This document shows positions 23,280-34,889 of a DNA stretch of 64,000 bases, in pieces. The DNA comes from Plectrocnemia conspersa (lineage: Eukaryota; Arthropoda; Insecta; Trichoptera; Polycentropodidae), in the NCBI GenBank assembly GCA_009617715.1, contig VTFK01000210.1, positions 186,001-250,000 of the forward strand, given 5' to 3'. The notes under the pieces were generated by a model. It was not told where the DNA came from and made no database searches. It saw only the letters and a list, made by a program, of their open reading frames with translations. The translations under genes were made by a program, and so were the position numbers. The first letter of the stretch is position 1; every line of letters begins with the position of its first letter.

Positions 23280-24924
23280 ATGACTTTAAACACATACGAT
23301 AAATCCAAATCGAACAGCGTGTGCCGCATTTGCTTGACTGAAAATTCGGAGTTAGTGTCGATATTCCGACCTAAGCGAATCGATGAGCAAATTTTTTATT
23401 GTACGAATATAATGATCGATTACGACGCCTCGCTTCCCGAATCAATCTGCGGGAGTTGCACCAGAGAGTTGAACGCTTCGACCGAATTCAAAAGAAAATG
23501 CGAGGCCTCAGACGAGCTCCTCAAGCGATACGTCGCTTCCGCGCGGGAGGAGGTAGGGGAGGACAAACCGATCAACAACGAATTTAATTTAAACAACGTA
23601 GATCTGAGCGACTCGGACTCTGGTGATTTGAAAAAAACTGAAATCGAAGCGGCGCCCGATAAACTCGACGCGTTCGCTTGCAAAACTTGTGGTCTCAGAT
23701 GTCAAAACAGATGGGTTTTAAAGATACACATGAGAACGCATTCGGGCGAGAGGCCATATCAGTGCGACGTCTGTTCCAAGAGGTTCGTCTCCAATTCTAA
23801 CATGCGGATGCACCGGCAGCTGATGCACAACGACGACAGACAGGTGACCGATCAATCGACGACTTCGCTTATTTTTTAAATGACATTGTTCATATATTTT
23901 TCAGGTTTGCTCCGAATGCGGTAAATCATTCAGCTGTCTCGCATATTTAAAGAGGCACTCCGTGGTGCATTCTACTGTGAAACCGTACGGCTGCACCGTT
24001 TGCGAAAAACGATTCAACACAAAGTCTTATCTGAAGGAACACATCGCTCGCCACACGGGAGACAAGAGATTTTTTTGCGAAATTTGCGCATCCATGTTCA
24101 TATCGGACGTTAATCTCAAACAACACATGCTCGTCCATGGAATACAAAATAGAAATTTTAAACGGTCAGTTGCCTATGTTTACTATTATATATTATAAAT
24201 ACTGGAGGCATTTACATTAATTTCTACACTGCGATCGGTCGGTCGCTCTGAGGGGCGGTACACTTACACAAGTATGTGTAAGCACACAGGGCGATATTAT
24301 TTTTTGTTTTCGAGTACTGTTCCCCCCTTTTTCGCTGTTTTATTGTTATATATGTCTTATTTGTTATAATAATAATAATTTATTTTTGAAATTAATAGTT
24401 TTATTTATTTAAAAAAAATATTTTACTTCTTCTAATTCAGTTACGTTTTTATGTTTGATATTCAAGTATTTCATGCATATTATCTTTTTCAGACATCAAT
24501 GTACATTTTGCGAGTACAAGACGATGGGAAAAGTGGATCTAGCTAGACATGTACGTAAACACACAGGAGAAAAGCCATTTCACTGTCCGCACGATGGTTG
24601 TAAATCAGCGTTTGCCGGAAAAGCGTCCCTAAAGCTACACATTAGGTAAAATATAAGGTGCGATGACAGCATGATTAAGCGCGTTAATTTAATTATCATT
24701 AACGTTGCAGAATTCACACGGGCGAAAAACCGTACGCTTGCAAAGAGTGTCCCGCTAAATTTTCCCGAGGAGACAAATTCAAAGATCACATGTTGAAAAA
24801 GCACAACATCACAGAAGTGGGGCCGAGCAAGCGCTCGCGTCTAGTGGTCAAAGAGCTTGCCGAAGCCGCGGAGAACGGGCAGCCGGTCACTATACCCATA
24901 GACGTTTGTAAGTCGACTGCGTGA
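23280..24924 (+). CDS. ZAD-domain C2H2 zinc-finger protein
   Basis: Four exons (23280-23843, 23905-24164, 24493-24645, 24711-24924) give 1191 nt, 396 aa. The N-terminal ZAD has its four Cys at 15, 18, 57 and 60 (VCRIC...SICGSC) and serves as a dimerisation module in insect regulators. An acidic linker (DLSDSDSGD) is followed by eight C2H2 fingers, the first starting [10 protein letters not shown] and the last [20 protein letters not shown]. Fingers 1-2, 6-7 and 7-8 are joined by TGEKP-type linkers. Finger 7 is spaced Cys-x4-Cys (CPHDGC). The protein should be a nuclear DNA-binding regulator; its target is unknown. I chose the ATG at 23280 because it precedes the ZAD closely. An upstream in-frame stretch has only a non-ATG start. 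Confidence 0.93.
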
Positions 24925-24937
24925 CAATAACAAGACT

Positions 24938-24943
24938 AATAAA
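24938..24943 (+). terminator. poly(A) signal of the ZAD gene
   Basis: AATAAA lies 14 bases after the stop codon TGA, implying a very short 3' UTR. Confidence 0.6.
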
Positions 24944-25589
24944 AGTTTGCCTTAAAACCTTTTTAAATGTGTTGTTTTTTAACCTCTTGCGAATTTTAAT
25001 ACTAAAATTACTAATTTATTTTATATTTTTATTTATCGTCCATACAACATTAAAGTATTTGGCGCAATACCTTACAATAAGCTAGACACAATCATCAACA
25101 AATGCAGGTATGGAAATAGTGAGTCTCTCTGGTCTCTAACTTTTCGTGGTCAGCTTAGTCAAGTGGTGAATCTTGATATCGAGAGTTAAAATAATTAGTA
25201 AAATAATCGAGATTTTTTTAACAAAATCTCAATTGTTTTTTAATTATTTAATTTTGTAAAGAAAAAATTATAATAACGACATCTGTTAGAATAATATACT
25301 ATCTAAAATATAATTAATCCATTTTGCTGCCCTAAAATATTCAAAGATGTCGCTACGATTTTGTTAAAGATCGAGTTTCATAAAAGCGTGTTAACAAGTG
25401 TCCGGCTGTAAGACTGAGTCCCCAAAAAGCGTGTTTAATCAGATTCCGGCGCTTTAAGTTTTTAAATAAATTTTTAAAAAGCAAATCGGCCATTATTTTT
25501 CGTTTTTGGAAGATTTCAGCCGTGGAAAAGTTTTATCGTTTTGTGTCGATGCTGACTTAATCGACAACAGGGCATCAAGCAAGCACTGT
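24944..25589. other. gene-free AT-rich stretch
   Basis: No gene, transposon protein or clear repeat is visible. Confidence 0.5.
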
Positions 25590-25985
25590 AAGTTGCTTGT
25601 TCTCTTTCCCGTTAATTATTTTTAAAGTATTTTAAATTATTTTTTCTATTATTATGTTAAATGTAAAAAGACAACGAATAGACTAAAAGAAATATATTTT
25701 TAAATTGTTAAACTAATGTTAAATGTCAGATTTCTTCGGTGGACTATGTAGATTTTAATGTTACAAGAGTCCATAGAATACATAGTTATTAAATAGCCTG
25801 AGAAGAATTTATTATTCTGTCTTTTTCTGCCTTGAAAGAAAAACTAAAAAAGTCATTATTCTTTTGTTTAGTTAAAAATTCAGGTTTTTGCAAATATTTA
25901 ATTAATAACAATTATATATTCTCTTTGCTTGATTGTTTTTTTTAAATTGCCAGTTGAAATTTCGAGCTTAGTTCTGATTCAATAT
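25590..25985 (+). repeat. dispersed repeat, copy 2 (partner at 11500)
   Basis: It shares the ordered motifs CTGTAAGTT, GTTCTCTTTCCCGT, TTTGCAAATATTTAATTA and GTTGAAATTTCGAGCTTAG with 11500-11935. It is noncoding and of unknown family. Confidence 0.5.
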
Positions 25986-27154
25986 TTTCTAATTATTTCA
26001 ACAAAAAATTTTAAAGCCCCTTCGGCTGTCCATAGTATAACATCTATTCTACTGATGTACTCTACAGTGATCCTTATTGTCTGTAAAATCTTCAATATCC
26101 CTTCAGCAATAATCAAACATTCTTCGTCTCACACGTCACTGAAATTCAAATCACTTTTGACATGTTGGCTAATTGTAATTCATCTGGTTTTCACGTCTAA
26201 AATTATGTTTAATAGTATTTTTCAAATTTAAATACATTCTTTTGTAAAAATGAAAAAATCATTATGTACGGTAGAATATTTAAAAGTGATTACAATTTTT
26301 TTAATGGCGTTTATCGTTTCTTCGATTGTGTATTAATATAGTTTTAAAATTACCAAAGCAAAGATAAGGCCAATTATATCAGTTGAGAAGATCGTAAGAA
26401 ATTTTTTGCCATTCAAATACTTCTGACCTCTAATAAAAGTATGCATATTTTCAAAATCTGACACAAAGTCACCTTTTATTACGCAGCATTATTAAAAATG
26501 CAGTTGTTGTAAATTATTTAAAAATAAATTCGGGAAATAAAAATTCTTGATTGGGCATTTTTTGAGAAATAATTCATAGAATATTGCTGTAAATAAGACA
26601 ACTTGAAGCTAGAAATTGTAAAATTATATATTAAAATTATATTCAGTATAACTAACGAAAGGATAAACCTGATGCTACCAATTTTTTATGTTCAGCTCTA
26701 CTTTGGCTCTACAGATATGTTCTTAAATAGCAGCGATTAGGTATTTGAAGTTTTGTGACCACACTAATAAACATATGTTCCATGAAATACTACGAAGGAA
26801 AAGGAATTAAAAACTTTTGAACTATGATCCATCCAGGATATAATGTAGGTATTTGCTTTTGCACCAAGAACTGCTGGTCTTTGTATTTAAATTGAAATTC
26901 CTCATTTGTAGTTATTTTTGAGTTTTTCCGGTAACATTGAAGATTACTTTGCGATTGTACTTGAAAAATGATCCAGAACCCAATCAGAGACGTTGATTTT
27001 GAGAATATTTTCAAATCGTTTGAAGTCAGAAGTAAGAACCTCCAAGTACTGACAATAGGTAAGTAAGCTTTCATGTTTTTCTATATATTAGTACTGATAA
27101 ATTAAAAAATTAGTTGAAATCCCCTCGTCCGAACAAGCAATTGAATTCTTCTTT
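25986..27154. other. gene-free stretch
   Basis: A plus-strand frame (25929-26231) and a minus-strand frame (26790-27074) are open but have no recognisable motif. They may be decayed transposon sequence. Nothing else stands out. Confidence 0.35.
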
Positions 27155-27995
27155 TAAACTTGATTCTAAACCAGAAATTATCGGGTTACCCCTAAAGAAA
27201 AATTAAAAAAGAACAGTCTCGAATCTATCCCGAAAATATTTTTTAATTTATGTCTTTTCAGTGAAATCATATTTGAATACATTTTCACTGGTAGATATAT
27301 ATTTTTGTAAAAACATAATTTGTCTGGCAGGTGCTAGTAAAATTATATAATTTCAACCTTTTCATATCGCATATTGCTGCATAGTTAGTCTGCACTTGGA
27401 TATTACACTATGTCTTAAAAATATGATAGCTATCCTTACTGATATTATTACGGACTTCTGATATAAATGTATTGGTCGAAGATTATTCAAACCGAATTTT
27501 GGTCAATAGGAGGGCGCAAAAGCAATTATCACATGTGCAAAAGCAATTATTTTTACATGTGCTTCATTAATCGTTTCTCACTTATTATAAGTCGTAATAT
27601 TGTTATAAATAGTCCTGATATGAACTCTAGATAACCGAGCGTTTCCACTGTGACGGCGACAGCACGATTTTATTGTTTTTGACGTGGATTTTTGTCTTCT
27701 GAGAAGGGATAAATGTCTTTTGGGTACTCCTATTGGTCAAAATTTATTATAATATTGATATAAAAAGTCTTAATATAAACGCTAGATAACCAAGCGTTTC
27801 TATTGCGAAGGTGACGGCACGATTTTATTGCTTTTGACGTGGATTCTAAATAGAGATCCCATTGAATTGGCCCAAAAAATGCATGCCATTTAATGAAATA
27901 CTATCTTGATGAAATAGAAATATTAAAAAGACGACCACTAACAGGCCAATTTTAGCCCCCATCCCTCCTTGTAAAAATATTAAATGACGTCCCTG
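27155..27995 (+). repeat. hAT-like composite element, left end missing
   Basis: It begins in the middle module (GATTCTAAACCAGAAATTAT), passes through fold-back modules in both orientations, and ends with a complete end module closing AAATGACGTCCCTG at 27995. Confidence 0.7.
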
Positions 27996-28449
27996 ATTTT
28001 AAATGCTACTACACGTGATTCTTGCACTAATGCTGTGCTTTCTTGGTGATAACATTCTGTGTGATAAAGTATCTGACCTTCGCAAGCTGTTTCATGGCAA
28101 CGAAAAAATTCAAATCTTTTTTATAATGTTCCGAATGCTTCGTATTGAAGTGACGTAAGAGTTTTGAAGGTTTAATAGACTCAGTACTTAGAACAACCTT
28201 GCAAAAAAAAACAAATTGTTACTATACCATTCCATCTAGTAAGTAGTGTCATATTCATATTTCAGATAATCTTTTGAATATTTTATTTTTTTTTCCATGG
28301 CAAGGGATTTCCAAATTCACGGCGACATAACTTTTCGTAAATATCAGTTTATATCCGGTTATTAAATTAAAAATCATGATGCTATTCAAACTTTAAGACA
28401 CTGATTTATATCATTATTTTAAAATCACAGAATACTCTTCGTGACCCCA

Positions 28450-28640
28450 TTTAGGATCGCGACCAATAGGTTGGTATCCCGTGGTTCAGATGCTAGTCAA
28501 ATTTTTGGGTGTTCTGAAATAGTGATTTCTTTCGTGTTTTTTGTTAGGCTATGCACATTTGTTCGACAGTCACTTTCTACTAAGCAATTATGTAAGAATA
28601 CCCACAGGAGTTCTTCCGTAGGATATAGTAGTTGATTGTT
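28450..28640 (+). repeat. small dispersed repeat (partner at 44860)
   Basis: It shares CAAATTTTTG..TGTTC, GTGTTTTTTGTTAGG, GCACATTTGTT and CTTTCTACTAA with 44860-44990, in the same order. Noncoding, family unknown. Confidence 0.5.
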
Positions 28641-28689
28641 AAGGATTAAAAACTATTATATATTTTTTTTCTTTAAACGTGTTAAAAAA

Positions 28690-28860
28690 ATAAGCTGGAG
28701 TAATGATAAGTACATCGAACATATATCCGTATAGTGTGCTTTAGATCTAATAGTAGGGGCCGCAAAACCGAACTTGCCATCTCTTTCTAAATGATGAATA
28801 ATGATGAAATGGATAGTTCTCGAACTGACTGTATTAACGCAAATAGAGTATAGTTAACAT
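28690..28860 (+). repeat. small dispersed repeat (partners at 39285 and 49250)
   Basis: It has GTAATGATAAG, ATCGAACATATATCCGTAT, AACTTGCCATCTCTTTCT and CTCGAACTGACTGT in order. The copy at 39285-39440 keeps this order closely; a weaker one is at 49250-49440. At those two sites it sits inside hAT-like composites, so it is probably an internal module of that family. Confidence 0.55.
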
Positions 28861-29626
28861 ATTAGTGTCAACTGGAGAATCACTTTAAAAAAAGTGCAAA
28901 AATTTGACAAAATTTTTCTGAAAAAATATTATTTTATTAAAAATGTATATATTGTATTTTCAATAAAGAAATGATGGTATATTGACATTAAGCAAATATT
29001 AAAAGATTCGGTGACACAGCAAAAGCATAAAATAGCAATCGACACACAATTTTACAAAATAAAACGATCGCCTAAGCCAGTTGCATTTAATTAGCCATAT
29101 TTTTACATAATCATGCTATTATAATATTTTCACCAAACGTAGGCATTTTTCGGTTTCTTTTTGCAAATTTTATTATACATACGTATAATTTACATAACCA
29201 GGATTTATGGATTTAATTTTACTTTAAAACCTATAAACAACACTGTAAACAATCAGAGCGTTAACATTCGAGAGATAAGGATAAATCAAACTTTAATTAC
29301 ATTATTTTTTTAACGGTGATGACATTCACTTTTTATGCGAACGATCGTAGAATAAATAGTTTTTTCACCTCTTGGGGAAAAGATTGAGAAGCGTCTGCCG
29401 CTAGACTGCGAAGACGACCAATTGAATTATATGAGAACTCATTGAAAGATCCTTATTGCCAATTGAAACGTGTCAAAGACGGGAATTGCCAAAAACGACA
29501 GTCGAGAGCTTTCGAGTGTCGGTTTTTCCTAAACATTTTTTTCGAAGCTATTGAACTCGCGTATTTACAAGACAATAGAGTTATGTAGAAACATTATTGT
29601 TTATCTACTCAGCTGCCGACTGTGGG

Positions 29627-29661
29627 TTAAATAAGGACTAAGCTTGACTCGCAGGTCAGTT
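29627..29661 (+). promoter_or_regulatory. core-promoter-like TATA/initiator pair
   Basis: TTAAATAA (29627-29634) is followed at canonical spacing by TCAGTT (29656-29661), which would place a start at 29658, 31 bases from the TATA-like box. No downstream coding exon could be linked, so this may be a chance match. Confidence 0.2.
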
Positions 29662-30189
29662 GAAAGAGCACTACTTCTTCATTCGACTCGTGTAACTATC
29701 TTTCTATAGAAAAAAATGTAAATATTTCACGCCACTCAAAAGGCGTTTCGTGATCGCGAATTACTTTTATTATAGTTATTGACGAAGTATCTGGAACGTA
29801 GACTGAAAAAAGTAGCGCGGATTCGCAAAATATCTGGTATAAAAAGTGGGTTGAATAAAATCAATCCATTACCATAAAAAAGAGTCGATGACCAACATTT
29901 GTTTATACATAATCGGTTAAGAATGTTAATTTAAAAGTTATACATCCGATTACTTTTGAAAGTGATGATAAAATATGTAAACATTTTTAATACGCGAATT
30001 AGAGAAGCAAGTTTGAAAAAGTTGTAAAAACTAAAGGAAATTTCGAGAATAGTGGGAAAACTAATTATTAATTACACTATACAATAATATATTTCTTGAC
30101 ATAAAGATTTGTTTCAAAGCACTTTCGTATCCTTTTAATTTACAGTAATACGCTATAATTGAAAGCAAAGTTTTTGTTTATTTAAGGTT

Positions 30190-30715
30190 CAAACCCTAAG
30201 GGGCGTGACTTGGTAGCCAGATAGCACCGTTGGAAAATAGTAATAATTTATTGTATAATATTTCATATAATCCGACAAACTATGGTGGGCGAGTATCGTT
30301 ATTCTCCAAGCGGTGGTGGAGAACCTGATGTCCTGTGGATGGTCCTCGGAGATCTTGTAGTTGTGGTAGCGCCGGTGTAGTCGATGTCCGTTCCTCTCTG
30401 CTTCTCCCCATTCGAGACCAGCTTAAATATCAAGGTTTTCAAAGCTCGCAGACGAATCATAACCATGCAGTGACCATTCAGCCAATCGTTGCTCGTTTAT
30501 TAACCAACAAAATATGTCCACGCCTCTAGAAAGTGACGTTTGCTTGATGGACATATTTGGAGGGCGAATTGTGCAACGGGTTAATATAGTTAATAGTGCT
30601 TTTTGTCTTCCGATGGTTTTGTTCCAGCAACCGTTACGCAACAAAGAAATCTTATTTCTGTGCATCGGAAGGTGTTTTATGTGTTCCCTGGACATAACGA
30701 GGGCTTTTGTGTAGT
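30190..30715 (+). repeat. LTR-like dispersed repeat, copy 2
   Basis: It is collinear with 6716-7340 (shared TATGGTGGGCGAG, TTCTCCAAGCGGTG, CAGCCAATCGTTGC, AACGAGGGCT). It is GC-richer than its flanks and noncoding. The two copies are about 23 kb apart in the same orientation and are too diverged to be the LTRs of one recent element. Confidence 0.45.
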
Positions 30716-32054
30716 CCTTTCAGTTCATCCTTATAATTGTCGTGGTTACGGTAATTAAGTGCGCAAGTTTCAAGAAGAACCCACATAGTATAAAAATCAC
30801 TAAAGAGCGATGTGATTATTATGTATTTTGTTAAGGGGCGGTGTCGACAATCCGTCTATGCTAGATGACTTTATGCTTCCCGGTCATGCCCGAGCTAACT
30901 CGGAAATTTGTATTTTGGTCTCAAAAATCAGCAAACTTTTCAAAAAAATATCATAGCTTTTGAATTTCTTCAAATATTTTTTGCTGTTTTACGATGGTTG
31001 CATATTTTAATACCACTGCATAGGAAAAGGTGAATTTAAGATATTAAGGATAGAAATTTAAGAACACCAAAGTCCATATGATATACGAGCACAAGTATTT
31101 CAGGTATTAGTCACCAATTTATATGTACCACTGGTCTATCGTAAAGGTAATATACGATCGGTACGCTCGCTTGTATCATACCGAAGAAAGTGAATTCAGT
31201 ACGGCATTATTCGAGCGTTTATAACCCTTGATAACTTCTTCCAGTTCTCGATCGTCTAGCCAATATCGACGATTATAAGTGGAAACAGACTATTTGTCAT
31301 TGTCTTATAAAAATCAGTAATATCAGAAAAGTCTATGGGACGTGAATATGCAACGCATTGCTATGTATTTGGCATCGATCGTTTGTCTTTGTTCATGTAT
31401 ATTTTGCAACTGCTTTTAAACCGTTTAATGTGTTTCCTCAAATATTATATGCTATGTACTTGCCAAAAAATTCTTCGCAACGGATCAGATTTTCCCAACA
31501 AATAAAAAAAACATTTAATATTAGCACAATAATGATTTTTGTTGAAAAAAATTACCTCATTAAAAAAAGGTCTTTAAATGTATGTTATTAAAATTGAAAT
31601 AATTATGAAACATGGGAAATCGCATTATCTTGGAAAAATATTGTTGTGCGATTTTATCATATCACTAAGTAACGAAATCACATAATGTTTGATATTTAAA
31701 AAAAATCTGTTTTTATGGATATTATTGTCATTAATATCTTATCTAAAGCTATTTATTATTTGTCAATTTGCACTTTGGATTGAAAGTGTGTACACACAAA
31801 ATTAATAATAAAAAGATTGTAATCAAAACTAGCTTACTCAAAATTCTTACTTTTATCATAAATAATGAAAAATAAGTTGCAGATTACAATATACCATTTT
31901 TTTATACTTTTTAACAAATTGTGTAAATAAATAATGATAACCTAATTCCAAGCTAATCAATATACAAATAGTGATACTTACGTAAACAAATTCTTGTTCA
32001 AAACTAAACAAGTTGCAGTATTTAAAAATGTTCTCTAAAAATACCGCCATATGA
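30716..32054. other. gene-free stretch
   Basis: No gene. A short GC-richer patch (31140-31340) ends in TTATAAAA but has no recognisable exon nearby. The remainder is AT-rich. Confidence 0.4.
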
Positions 32055-32980
32055 CGTCACCAAAACGTAAAATAATGCAACCTGGGAACTTTTAACGCAA
32101 AACATACAACGTTGCACCCGATGTGTTGTAAGTTGTGCCATTTTGTTAGAACCACTTGTCTTCCACAGCAATATCTTCGATTTCGTGTCAAAAATAATCG
32201 ACCATCATGCGCCTATAGCGCTCTTCGTTGACTGTTACAGTCCGACCTTCATCGTTTTCAAAAAAGTAAGGTCTAATGACGCCGCCTGACCGCAATGCGC
32301 ACTGAACAGTCACTTTCTGTGTATGTAATGATCTTTCGCGAATATGCAGCAAATTTGCTTATTAACATACCCATAAAGGTGGAAATGGCTTCATCAGAGA
32401 AAAATATTTTCTTTGAAAAATCATCAACTTCCTGCTGCTCTAACACCCAATATGTGTAAATTCTTTGCTGTTCAAAGAGTCTCTGAGGTTCACTTCTTGT
32501 GGTATCTGAATATTGTATGGGTGTAGGTGCAAGTACAGATGCAAAATGTGCCAAAGGGAGCCATAAAAAAAGCCCAAAAGCTGCGAACGCTGACGAATCG
32601 ACAATTCTGGGTCTTCAGCCACACGTTCACTTACAGCAGCAATATTTTCGGTTGAACGGACGCAACGAAGATGCATAGGCCTTTTCCTATCTCCAACGCT
32701 TAAAATTTTTTTTCACTACGTTGCGAATTATACGCTCAGTAAGACGATGAAATTGACCATAATCTTTCCGTAAATTTTGATATACGCTTCGTACATAATT
32801 GTTATTTCTGTAGAACAATTGAACAATTTCAATGCATTGAGCGGCGGGTAAGAGATATATTTCGTAAATGTGCTGTTGCAAACTAACATTTGATACTTTG
32901 AACACGCGTGATTATTGACAGCTGTCTACTTTATAGTACTGCCAACATAAAATACTCGAATTGGATCATCGCGTTTTTCT
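32055..32980 (-). pseudogene. Tc1/mariner transposase pseudogene, truncated
   Basis: The minus strand carries, in broken frames, SVYQNLRKDYGQF, AVSERVAEDPELSIRQRSQL, EQQEVDDFSKKIFFSDEA and then a diverged catalytic region. The same protein is better preserved at 43404-44590. The end near 32965 keeps CTCGAATTGGATCA of that element's inverted repeat. The opposite end is lost at about 32055, before the last catalytic block. Confidence 0.85.
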
Positions 32981-33384
32981 AGAAATAATAAGACCGTATT
33001 AACATGATAATATCAAAATAATATTAATCTGTTGCTCGGTGTTAGGTTTACTTGCTACTCATGAAACTTTGGTATGGAAGGCCGTTTTATCGGTACTCGA
33101 GGGACCTATAAATGATACACTAAGCTGGTGTGCTATTGTATTTAATTCTATATGTTCATAATACGTAGGCTTGCAACGCGTCCGCGCAGTTTGCGAGCCG
33201 GTAGTACATGAAGGGCCAAGCGGGAGCTCTTGCTCGAGTCCGGGCAAACATCTCTTGGGCGTAACAAGCTTAGTAACGGCCATGACTGAAATAAATCAGA
33301 ACACTGCGATACGCTGATGATACGGTGCTCATATCGAACAGGCGAGATGGATTGCATAAGCTCATTGAAAATATTACAAAATTA

Positions 33385-33566
33385 AACGACGATTATGAAA
33401 GCAATAAAATCGTGCCGTCATAGTGTAAACGTTCGGTATTTTGACGCTCATATTATAACAATATCACGACTTGTGATAAGCAAGAATCAAATTCAGCATA
33501 TCTAAACCGAATTAGCGAGTGCCCCCGCCTGCCCCTTCCTCTCCAAATGACACCCCTGCATACACC
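33385..33566 (-). repeat. hAT-like family fragment
   Basis: It has GCAATAAAATCGTGCCGTC, a CATATCTAAACCGAATTAGC piece and a terminal CAAATGACACCCCTG close to the family end motif. Most of the element is missing. Confidence 0.55.
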
Positions 33567-34889
33567 CGAATGAAGGGTTATTTTTTCTTGCCATTGCCTT
33601 TAAAATGTCAACGGTAAAGTGTTTTCTGTCTTTCTATACCAGGGGTTCTTAATCTGGGCTCCAGAGCGGTAAAATATCTACGTTTATTTTGGTTATAATA
33701 GTTTCCGTATATTTTTAAAAATATTTGTGTATGTTTAAATACATATTATTAGTTTATTATTGTAACTGAATTTCATTTTATAAATAAATAATTTTATTCC
33801 CCCCCTCCTTCTTTATATTTGAATTGCTATTATCTAAAACAGATGTTTTCATGAAGATAAAATTCAAATTGTAATCATGTTGTATTTGCAACGATCGAAG
33901 CGAAGCGGGATAGCGGAAAGAAACGTACACAATCGTTATCTGCGATAATGTTTTTTATCGTTAGCGATGATGCCAGTGGAAGGTGAGGGGAAGGGAGGGG
34001 AGAGACCGGCTAATTCGTTAGTCGGAGCTAACGAGAGGACATCACTAGTCTTGTCGCGGAGTGCTGCGCGCGCTAACGTAATTCTGGTAACCATCCTTAA
34101 CGATACTTTATCGAAATAACATCTCGTATCCAGCCGAACGGATTTCCGCTCGTTTCTTCTTCTCCTTCTTCCGACGAAGAAAATTGTGTACAATCCGATC
34201 GTTTCTGTATTTAGGGAAATGTCAAACGCACGTCAATGAGCAATTTGTTAACGCCGCAACGACAATTTTCCGAGTCGTTCAGTTTTTCACCGAGGTCGCT
34301 CTAATGCGACGTAATGAAACTATCATATCGGCTCTTACCTCAATAACTAAAATTCTGCCTTATAAATCAATTACACTTGACTATGAACTAACGTTTTGTG
34401 ATTATTTTGCATTGTTGTAAAATGAAGTTCAATATTTTATGTTGGATTTTATTTAATTTTACTTAAGGTTTTTACTTCTAGTTAAAAATTAGCTAGGAAT
34501 AATTTGAATCACCAGCAGAAATATTTATGACTCATTTTCTGAAAATGCAAGTAAAGCTTTGGTGTGCACTTTGATTCTTATTAAAATTTCTTGGAAAAAT
34601 TAATTTTTTTCCATATAAGTCGCGAAATAAATGCTTGTGTCTATTTTTTAAAGACAGTTACGTAACGCTTGAAACAAAAGAATAAAATCATAAAACAAAA
34701 AATATATTATATTATTCCTCATTATTAGTAATAATGAGGAATAATATAAAGAGCCATTTTGTATTTCGTAAAAGATAATAATTCTTGTTTTAAAACAATA
34801 AGTATATTTAAGGATACACAAATCTGTCAAGGAATTTTAATTTTTAAATATATTTTTTATAGTTAATAATATGTAGTAAAACACGCAGT
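33567..34889. other. gene-free stretch with a CpG-rich patch
   Basis: Positions 33890-34200 are CpG-rich (for example GTCGCGGAGTGCTGCGCGCG) and look like an insect promoter or noncoding first exon, but no linked coding exon is visible. The flanks are AT-rich and empty. At 34713-34742 a short perfect inverted repeat is built of ATTATTCCTCATTATTA. Confidence 0.35.

Larger units (their letters stand above)
27996..30189. other. gene-free stretch with two small dispersed repeats
   Basis: No gene is supportable. It contains the small repeats at 28450-28640 and 28690-28860 and a promoter-like pair at 29627-29661. The rest is AT-rich. Confidence 0.4.

Noticed and set aside
26790..27074. 94-aa minus-strand open frame
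   Set aside because: No recognisable domain. It might be old transposon sequence, but I could not support that.
30180..30200. B-box-like GGTTCAAACCC
   Set aside because: No A box or cloverleaf; it lies at the start of the LTR-like repeat.
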